DNA of 7,554 nt, taken from the NCBI GenBank assembly GCA_016764115.1, contig JAESSM010000197.1:1-7554 (forward strand), given 5' to 3'. A model generated the notes under the pieces. That model did not search any database and was not told where the DNA came from. It worked only from the letters and a program-made list of their open reading frames with translations. Source of the DNA: Bacteroidia bacterium (GTDB lineage Bacteria; Bacteroidota; Bacteroidia; JAESSM01; NORP286). A program made the position numbers and the translations under genes. Shown one piece after another: positions 1 to 5,459 of the stretch (the first letter of the stretch is position 1; every line of letters starts with the position of its first letter).

Positions 1-1
1 A

Positions 2-127
2 AATATCTATTTAGACCTTAAGGTGATTAGAAGGGTTTACGAAAATGCACTACAACCAACTGAAACATCCAACCATATTTATTTGGGATTTAGGATGAAT
101 GTTTCGGAGAGAAAGTTTGAGTTTTGA
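2..127 (+). CDS. C-terminal end of an outer-membrane beta-barrel protein, possibly Wzi-like (partial)
   Basis: This is the last 41 codons of a gene that begins left of the window, ending at a TGA at 125-127. The frame is open from the edge. The peptide reads as a beta-hairpin: an alternating strand (IYLDLKVIRRVY), a polar turn rich in Pro, Thr, Ser and Asn, then a second strand (HIYLGFRMNV). It ends in SERKFEF, with a terminal Phe as is usual for outer-membrane barrels. The pattern G-F-R-x-N-hydrophobic-x-x-R-x-aromatic-acidic-F resembles, from memory, the ends of Bacteroidota capsule-assembly Wzi proteins. If so, the product sits in the outer membrane and helps handle surface polysaccharide. 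An alternative I considered is a formylglycine-generating-enzyme (SUMF1) domain, which often ends near a GFR, but the expected RGGS motif is absent. That this is a coding end is fairly secure; the family is a guess from a short piece. Confidence 0.55.
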   Translation, partial: NIYLDLKVIRRVYENALQPTETSNHIYLGFRMNVSERKFEF

Positions 128-184
128 GATGCAAATATGCTAATAGTTGCGAATAATACTAATGTCTACTAATATACCTATGCA
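128..184. other. Convergent intergenic gap with no clear terminator
   Basis: This AT-rich gap lies between the TGA of the + strand gene and the TAG of the last minus-strand gene. Both transcripts should end here. I see only weak pairing, such as GCAA at 131-134 with TTGC at 147-150, and no GC-rich hairpin followed by a T run in either direction. Termination may be factor-dependent, or may occur inside the opposing gene. Three copies of ACTAAT (158-163, 168-173, 184-189) look like low-complexity coincidence. Confidence 0.4.
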
Positions 185-361
185 CTAATCATCGGCTTCA
201 TCATCCTTACGGATATATTTATTAACTAGGTATCTTCCTCCCCAACCTATAAACCAGATCCACATTAAGTAATAATGGTCGGTATACCATCCATAAATAA
301 AGAACCCCAGAGATGCTCCAAAAAAGAAGACCAACATTCCGTAATCGTGCCTTTTCTCCAT
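185..361 (-). CDS. Small two-helix membrane protein, 58 residues, function unknown
   Basis: An ATG at 361-359 opens a 58-codon frame ending at TAG (187-185). Its ATG shares one base with the TAA of the upstream pseudouridine synthase gene (TAATG on the coding strand), a typical sign of translational coupling. The protein starts with a charged segment (MEKRHD). It then has a hydrophobic helix at about residues 8-26 rich in Phe and Gly, a short polar turn (TDH), and a second Trp/Gly-rich helix at about 30-46. The tail is charged (NKYIRKDDEADD). This predicts two membrane spans with both ends on the same side, probably the cytoplasm. I do not recognise a family. Evidence that it is real: the exact overlap with its neighbour, the amphipathic layout and ordinary codon use. 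A longer open frame across 222-422 in another phase lacks this logic and is judged a shadow. Confidence 0.72.
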   Translation of the reverse strand: MEKRHDYGMLVFFFGASLGFFIYGWYTDHYYLMWIWFIGWGGRYLVNKYIRKDDEADD

Positions 362-1080
362 TAACTGTTGTGTTTGTCCAGTAGTTTTTTAAGCACGGCA
401 AAGTCTTTTGGATATTCTGCAATTACTTCAATATTTTCCTGTTTTATATTTTTGAAAACAACTCTATGAGCATGCAGTGAGAATCTATTCATAATAGGAC
501 GTTCCTCCTCTCCTGTTTTGGTTTTGTATTTCTTCTTGATCCTAGACAATAAAAATGGTATTCCACCATAAACCTCATCACCAACAATTACTGCACCAAG
601 TGAAGATAAATGTATTCTAATCTGATGTAATCTTCCGGTAATTGGTTTGCACTCAACTAAAGTATAATTTTTATAAAATTCAATGCTATTAAAAAGAGTT
701 TTAGCCTTCTTGCCATCTTTCTGATCAACTTTCACACGTTCTTTTCTTAAATTTAGAATTGGCAAGTCAACTTCAAGATTTTCAAATTTATGAACTCCCT
801 CTATGACTGCATGATAGGTTTTATCAACCTTTCTATTTTGAAACTGTATAGAGATGTTTCTATAGGATTCCGGGTTTTTTGCGAAAATTAGTGCTCCGGA
901 AGTTTCTTTATCTAATCGATGGCAGGCTTGTAAGTCCCTTTGATATTTCTTAGCAAGCAATAGTAAATTCACCTCTTTATTCACTCTGTCATCCAACGTG
1001 CTGATCAATGCCGGCTTATTTACTACAATAGTATCCTCACCTTCATAAATTATTAAATCTTCAAATTTTGGAACAGCCAT
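361..1080 (-). CDS. RluA-family RNA pseudouridine synthase
   Basis: This 239-residue enzyme should convert specific uridines in rRNA or tRNA to pseudouridine in the cytoplasm. The catalytic motif HRLDKETSG is at residues 54-62, with Asp57 as the expected nucleophile. The RluA-type motif GRLHQIRIHL is at 149-158, followed by GDEVYGG at 167-173. An early NKP (residues 21-23) matches the first conserved stretch. There is no N-terminal S4 RNA-binding domain, so the protein is a minimal catalytic unit, as in RluA itself rather than RluC or RluD. A lysine-rich insert at about 181-190 precedes the last conserved block and could contact RNA. The ATG at 1080 lies 4 bases after the kinase stop, and the stop overlaps the start of the 58-residue membrane protein. 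The target uridine cannot be deduced from the sequence. Confidence 0.93.
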   Translation of the reverse strand: MAVPKFEDLIIYEGEDTIVVNKPALISTLDDRVNKEVNLLLLAKKYQRDLQACHRLDKETSGALIFAKNPESYRNISIQFQNRKVDKTYHAVIEGVHKFENLEVDLPILNLRKERVKVDQKDGKKAKTLFNSIEFYKNYTLVECKPITGRLHQIRIHLSSLGAVIVGDEVYGGIPFLLSRIKKKYKTKTGEEERPIMNRFSLHAHRVVFKNIKQENIEVIAEYPKDFAVLKKLLDKHNS

Positions 1081-1084
1081 TGGC

Positions 1085-2092
1085 TTAGTTCTTCTGGAGA
1101 TTAAAGCTGAATGTAGTACCTATACCAATACTACTTGTAACATTCACCTGTGACTGGTGTGCTTCTAAAATGTGCTTGACGATAGAGAGTCCTAACCCGG
1201 TACCACCGGCTTCTCGCGATCTACTTTTATCTACACGATAAAATCTTTCAAATAATCTAGGCAGCAGTTCTTCTTCAATACCAATGCCATTGTCTGAAAT
1301 TTCAACTGAAACAGCATTTTCCATATCATAACAACCAATGGAAGTTTTACCTCCTTCTTTCCCGTATTTAATGGAATTATCAATCAAATTATAAACCACT
1401 TGTTTTATTCTATCCTTATCTGCATTAACAATAAACGATTTGTCACAGCCTTTTTTGAATTCGAGTCCTATGTTTTTTTCTTTTGATTTTATTTCCAATG
1501 CCTCAAAAGCTTCCTTAATAAGCTCGGCAATGTTAAATTCTTCCTTTTCCAAAGTCAGGTTTTTGGTTTCAAGACTGGAGATTATTAATAGGTCATCCAC
1601 AAGTGTACTTAAACGATCAGCATTTTTGGTAGCTTTTCGAACGAATTTTTCACGCACTTCACTTTCATCAAGGGCTCCATCAAGTAGGGTATGCAAATAT
1701 CCCTGGATATTGAATATAGGAGTCTTCAACTCATGTGAAACATTTTCCAGAAACTCCTTTCGATAACTTTCTAATCTTTTAAGTTGTTCTATTTCTACTT
1801 TTTTCTTTGATGTCCACGTAGTGATCTGATCATTCAATGCATCTAATGGAGGAATATTTGAAGGTGTTTCATCTGTTAATTCCTGTAAACTCAGTAGTAT
1901 GTTTTTCACTTTCTTATCTACAACATTTTTCATCCAAAACAGGAGTAACCAGACTATCAAAAAAAGAAACAACAAATAAAATCCAATACAAATAGAAATA
2001 TTTACAATGAAGGATGTATTGAAATAATTCAAAATAAAAAACAAAATGCAAGCCGGTAGCAAGCTTACTCCGCAAGTAACTTTATTAAACAT
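1085..2092 (-). CDS. Membrane sensor histidine kinase, PhoR-like
   Basis: This is the kinase partner of the adjacent response regulator. From the ATG at 2092 it has 335 residues. Two membrane helices (about 5-24 and 31-53) are joined by a loop of only a few residues, followed by positive residues (KNVVDKKVK) on the cytoplasmic side. A linker leads to the HisKA domain with the H-box FLENVSHELKTP, where His120 is the phosphorylation site. The HATPase_c domain has the N-box (NLIDNSIKYG, from about 235), G1 (DNGIG, 267-271), F-box (FERFYRVD, 281-288) and G2 (GGTGLGL, 296-302), so all catalytic motifs are intact. I see no PAS, HAMP or periplasmic sensor domain. A GTG at 2107 would add five residues (MFSGS). 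I prefer the ATG, although neither has a strong ribosome-binding site. The PhoR-like label rests on the domain type and the PhoB-type neighbour; phosphate sensing is not shown. Confidence 0.93.
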   Translation of the reverse strand: MFNKVTCGVSLLPACILFFILNYFNTSFIVNISICIGFYLLFLFLIVWLLLFWMKNVVDKKVKNILLSLQELTDETPSNIPPLDALNDQITTWTSKKKVEIEQLKRLESYRKEFLENVSHELKTPIFNIQGYLHTLLDGALDESEVREKFVRKATKNADRLSTLVDDLLIISSLETKNLTLEKEEFNIAELIKEAFEALEIKSKEKNIGLEFKKGCDKSFIVNADKDRIKQVVYNLIDNSIKYGKEGGKTSIGCYDMENAVSVEISDNGIGIEEELLPRLFERFYRVDKSRSREAGGTGLGLSIVKHILEAHQSQVNVTSSIGIGTTFSFNLQKN

Positions 2093-2133
2093 TGATCCGC
2101 TAAACACTTTTGTAATTTTGAATTATTGGAAAG

Positions 2134-2808
2134 TCAATCAACAACAAATTTATATCCTACACCTTTAATAGTAGAAATATGATCGGTATTAAGTTTTTCC
2201 CTGATCTTTCTTATGTGAACATCAACTGTTCGTCCATTCACAACTATGTCATCTCCCCAAACTTGTTCTAAAATAATATCGCGTGAAAATACTTTCCCTG
2301 GCTTTTTTGCTAATAACTGTAATAGCTCAAATTCCTTCTTCGTTAATGCTAATTCTTGTCCCTGGTTAGTGACAGTATACGATTCCGGATCAATTACCAA
2401 ATCGCCATAAACAAGACTTTTATCATCTTCAACAGTTTCAGCCTTTCTTCTTTTCAATAAATTATTAATTCTACTTACAAGAGCCTTTGGCTTAATAGGT
2501 TTTGAGATAAAGTCTTCCGCCCCAATAGTAAAAGCCGTAACTTCCGAATATTCATCGTTTCGAGCAGTAAGAAAAATAATTGCTGTATCCTTTAGGGATG
2601 GTATTGTACGCAGGTAAGAACATGTTTCGATACCACCGAGTTTCGGCATCATTATATCAAGAATGATAAGATCTGGAATTACTTCTTCAGCAACTTTAAT
2701 GCATTCTTCCCCGTTTCCGGCTGTATAAACTTTATATCCTTCTTTAACAAGATTATATTCAATCAATTCAATAATGTCCGGCTCATCGTCTACAACTAAT
2801 ACTTTCAT
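2134..2808 (-). CDS. OmpR/PhoB-family response regulator
   Basis: This 224-residue transcription factor should be phosphorylated by the kinase encoded just downstream. The receiver domain (about 1-120) has the acidic pair Asp7/Asp8, the phospho-acceptor Asp51 in LIILDIMMP, Thr81 in FLTAR, and Lys103 in ISKPIKP. Phe100 sits at the usual aromatic switch position. The C-terminal winged helix (about 128-222) has the family wording EFELLQLLAKKPGKVFSR, then GRTVDVHIRKIREKL and the closing IKGVGYKF, which marks the OmpR/PhoB class of DNA binders. All residues needed for phosphorylation are present. The ATG at 2808 follows a 49-base gap, the largest in the block, so a secondary promoter is possible there, but I see no clear Bacteroidota TAnnTTTG element. 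The regulon is not deducible from this window. Confidence 0.94.
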   Translation of the reverse strand: MKVLVVDDEPDIIELIEYNLVKEGYKVYTAGNGEECIKVAEEVIPDLIILDIMMPKLGGIETCSYLRTIPSLKDTAIIFLTARNDEYSEVTAFTIGAEDFISKPIKPKALVSRINNLLKRRKAETVEDDKSLVYGDLVIDPESYTVTNQGQELALTKKEFELLQLLAKKPGKVFSRDIILEQVWGDDIVVNGRTVDVHIRKIREKLNTDHISTIKGVGYKFVVD

Positions 2809-2857
2809 CCGTTTATAATTTGTTTTTTAATGGACAGATGGAACTCATGTTGTTTAA

Positions 2858-3982
2858 CTATGATGCTTGACCTAATAGTTCTTCCACCCTACTTTCTAAG
2901 TTTCTTCCTCTTAGCCCTTTGTTAATGATCTTTCCATCTTTGTCTAACAATATTGTATAAGGAATACTGGAAATTCCATAAATCCTAACAGCTTCTGATT
3001 TCCAGGCACCGAGATCGCTCACTTGCGGCCAGGTTATGTTGTCTTGTTTAATTGCAGCAAGCCATGAATTTTTGTCTTTATCAAGTGAAACGCCAAAAAT
3101 TTCAAATCCTTTATCATGATATTTTTTATACAGCCTTACTACGTTGGGGTTTTCCAGCCTACACGGTTTACACCAAGATGCCCAAAAATCTATCATCACG
3201 ATCTTTCCTCTAAATGAGGATAAGGATAAAGGCTCTCCTTCGGGGTTAGCCAGAGTTAATTCCGGGGCTACTTTTCCTATAGCTAAATGTGCACTTTTTC
3301 TTAATGGTTCAAGTCTCTTGTTATAATCTTCAACATATTGTGAATTAGGTAATGTAGATAGAAGGTCATTCCCTACCCTAATGTAATCATCTGCATAAAC
3401 ATTTCTATCTATTTGATTTACAGCAAACAATGCTACTAATGACCCACCATGTGATTTAGTAAACTCAACTAGTTTGTTGTCAAGCTCATTCTTAACATTT
3501 AGAAATTGTTCTTCCAGCATTGCTTTAATTTCCTGAAAATTATCTGCTCCATAAGCCTGTTGAAAAACTCTGTTCAATGAATCCATTTTATTCTTATTGC
3601 TTACTATGGTCCTGTTTACATCCAGAAGTGCTTTAGAATCTTCAGATCCAACTATCTGCACAGTATTTATAAGACTAACAGCGTCTGCTGTAAGGCTTAC
3701 TTTTTCCAATGAATCAACAATTAAAGTAATGAAGTTAGTTTGGGTTAGTTTCAATCTGTAAAACATTTTTTCAGAAGCACGTCCACCAAAACTAAAATTG
3801 CTATTCCCCTCGGTTAACTTTATGGAATCCAGTATAATTCCTGTTGTGGGAGTTAATTTTTCAAAATAAAGTGTTTGCCCATCAGCATTTGTGATAGTGC
3901 CTTCTATTTTAAATCCTTTCTTCTCTTCGCTTCCACAAGCTACAAGAAACAGCCCAATCAATAAGATTAAATATTTATACAT
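2858..3982 (-). CDS. TlpA-like thiol-disulfide oxidoreductase lipoprotein (DUF4369 + thioredoxin fold)
   Basis: From the ATG at 3982 the protein has 374 residues. The first 16 are a lipoprotein signal: MYKYL, a hydrophobic core and the lipobox LVAC, with Cys16 as the lipidated residue. The sequence after it (GSEEKK) is charged. Residues about 22-118 fit the DUF4369 domain common in Bacteroidota, with GTITNADGQTLYFEKL near its start. A charged, partly helical middle follows. The thioredoxin domain occupies about 230-370, with the redox pair Cys271/Cys274 in FWASWCKPC and the cis-proline Pro341 in SSIPYT. The protein should act in the periplasm or on an outer-membrane leaflet, reducing or exchanging disulfides, for example in cytochrome c maturation; the real partner is unknown. 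An in-frame TTG at 3991 would add three residues, but the ATG gives a normal signal peptide. It starts 12 bases after gatB ends. Confidence 0.92.
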   Translation of the reverse strand: MYKYLILLIGLFLVACGSEEKKGFKIEGTITNADGQTLYFEKLTPTTGIILDSIKLTEGNSNFSFGGRASEKMFYRLKLTQTNFITLIVDSLEKVSLTADAVSLINTVQIVGSEDSKALLDVNRTIVSNKNKMDSLNRVFQQAYGADNFQEIKAMLEEQFLNVKNELDNKLVEFTKSHGGSLVALFAVNQIDRNVYADDYIRVGNDLLSTLPNSQYVEDYNKRLEPLRKSAHLAIGKVAPELTLANPEGEPLSLSSFRGKIVMIDFWASWCKPCRLENPNVVRLYKKYHDKGFEIFGVSLDKDKNSWLAAIKQDNITWPQVSDLGAWKSEAVRIYGISSIPYTILLDKDGKIINKGLRGRNLESRVEELLGQAS

Positions 3983-3994
3983 AAATGTCAAAGT

Positions 3995-5458
3995 TTAGTT
4001 GTCTAATTTCTGTCTTAATAATTCGTTTGCTTTTTTAGGGTCTGCTTTACCCCCGGAAAGTTTCATGACTTCTCCCATGAAAAGTCCAATCAATCCTTTT
4101 TTTCCACTTTTATATTCATCCACTTTCTCAGGATATTTTGAAATTGCCTGATCAATAAGTGCTTGAATAGAACCTTCATCACCTTCCTGTATCAAATTCA
4201 ATTGTTCTGCAATCTGTAAAGGAGTGTTAGATGATCCATTTGAGTTTGTTCTTATCATTTCAGGGAAGATCTTTTGGGTTGCTGCGGTATTACTAACCTT
4301 GTCATCTTTGATCAAATGTATTAGATCAGCAATTTGTTCAGGTTTAACAGGAAATTCCTTGATTGTAATTGCATTCTCGTTTAAATAGAATTTCACTGCT
4401 CCCATTACCCAATTAGCTGCTAATTTATACTCTTTTGTGTGTTTGATTATTTCTTCGAAATAAAGCGCCAAGTCTTTATTTTCAATAATTACATCCGCAT
4501 CATATTCTGATAACTCAAACTGAGTAGTATATTTTTCAAATAGTTCTTTAGGCAAAGGTGGTAAGTTCTGTTTAATCTTATCCCGATAATCCTTGGTTAC
4601 TCTAAGAGGTGGTAGATCAGGTTCCGGAAAATAACGGTAATCATTTGCCATCTCTTTTGCACGCATTACAAATGTTGTTCCCTCACTGGCATCAAAACTT
4701 CTGGTTTCCTGCAATATTTCTTCACCTTTTAGAGTACATTCTGTTTGCCTTTCAATTTCATAATGCAGCGCTCTTTTTACATTAGTAATAGAGTTCATAT
4801 TTTTAACCTCTACCTTGGTTCCGAATTCCTCCTGTCCTATTGGTCTAATAGAAACATTAGCATCACATCTTAAACTACCCTCTTCCATATTTCCGTCACA
4901 AATTTCAAGGTATCTTACCAACCTCCTGATTTCTGATAAATATGCATAGGCCTCCTCAGGTGTTCTTATATCAGGCTCTGAAACAATTTCAATTAATGGA
5001 ACTCCGGCTCTATTAAGATCTATCAAGGAATCATTGATATCCTGATCATGAATACTTTTTCCTGAGTCTTCTTCTAAATGAATTCTTGTAATTCCAATCC
5101 TCTTATGTTCCCCACTCTCTAGCTTAACATCCAAGTATCCATCATGACAAATCGGTGTTTTATCTTGTGATATTTGATACCCTTTTGGAAGATCCGCATA
5201 GAAATAGTTTTTCCTTGCAAATTGATTGTATTCTCTTATTTGGCAATTACAAGCTAGTCCCATTTTTACTGCATATTCAACGGCAGTTTTATTAAGTTTA
5301 GGTAAAGTACCAGGATGTCCAAGGGAAATCACACTTACATTAGTATTTGGTCCTGCACCATATTCACTGGAATCAGAAGAATAAATCTTACTTTTGGTTA
5401 GTAACTGTGCATGAACTTCAAGGCCAATTACAACTTCGTATTTACTTTCTTTACTCAT
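3995..5458 (-). CDS. gatB: Aspartyl/glutamyl-tRNA amidotransferase subunit B
   Basis: GatB is the kinase and tRNA-recognising subunit of GatCAB. The complex turns Glu-tRNA(Gln), and in some species Asp-tRNA(Asn), into the correctly charged Gln or Asn form in the cytoplasm. The 487 residues are full length. Diagnostic stretches in order are VIGLEVHAQL (10-19), RKNYFYADLPKGYQIS (82-97), LNRAGVPLIEIVSEPD (148-163), EEGSLRCDANVSIR (192-205), VEVKNMNS (216-223) and YRYFPEPDLPPL (274-285). The C-terminal YqeY-like tail domain ends with GLIGLFMGEVMKLSGGKADP and the usual helix. The cysteine pairs found in many GatB proteins near residues 27-45 are replaced by Ser and Asp. The ATG is one base after the alaS stop, so the two are surely co-transcribed. 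gatA and gatC are not in this window. Whether a GlnRS is also encoded elsewhere cannot be seen here. Confidence 0.97.
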   Translation of the reverse strand: MSKESKYEVVIGLEVHAQLLTKSKIYSSDSSEYGAGPNTNVSVISLGHPGTLPKLNKTAVEYAVKMGLACNCQIREYNQFARKNYFYADLPKGYQISQDKTPICHDGYLDVKLESGEHKRIGITRIHLEEDSGKSIHDQDINDSLIDLNRAGVPLIEIVSEPDIRTPEEAYAYLSEIRRLVRYLEICDGNMEEGSLRCDANVSIRPIGQEEFGTKVEVKNMNSITNVKRALHYEIERQTECTLKGEEILQETRSFDASEGTTFVMRAKEMANDYRYFPEPDLPPLRVTKDYRDKIKQNLPPLPKELFEKYTTQFELSEYDADVIIENKDLALYFEEIIKHTKEYKLAANWVMGAVKFYLNENAITIKEFPVKPEQIADLIHLIKDDKVSNTAATQKIFPEMIRTNSNGSSNTPLQIAEQLNLIQEGDEGSIQALIDQAISKYPEKVDEYKSGKKGLIGLFMGEVMKLSGGKADPKKANELLRQKLDN

Positions 5459-5459
5459 A

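Noticed and set aside
158..189. Three copies of ACTAAT in the convergent gap
   Set aside because: The copies are short, irregularly spaced (10 and 16 bases) and in very AT-rich DNA, and the last lies over a stop codon. Chance explains them.
222..422. A 66-codon minus-strand open frame overlapping the end of the synthase gene
   Set aside because: It runs through the coding end of the RluA-type gene in another phase. The 58-codon frame from 361 has a coupled start and a sensible membrane-protein layout, so this one is a shadow.
1440..1766. A + strand open frame opposite the histidine kinase
   Set aside because: It is antisense to the conserved H-box region. Its Ser/Phe-rich composition is what the complement of Glu/Lys-rich coding yields.
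2809..2857. Possible promoter or regulator site before the response regulator gene
   Set aside because: No TAnnTTTG box with an upstream TTG and no convincing inverted repeat is visible. The repeated ATGGA is too short to support an operator.
3144..3326. A + strand open frame of about 60 codons opposite the thioredoxin gene
   Set aside because: It is antisense to the CxxC-containing domain, has no supporting start context, and shows no recognisable motif.
3983..3991. TTG start for the thioredoxin lipoprotein
   Set aside because: The ATG nine bases downstream gives a compact, normal lipoprotein signal. The TTG only adds three residues before it.
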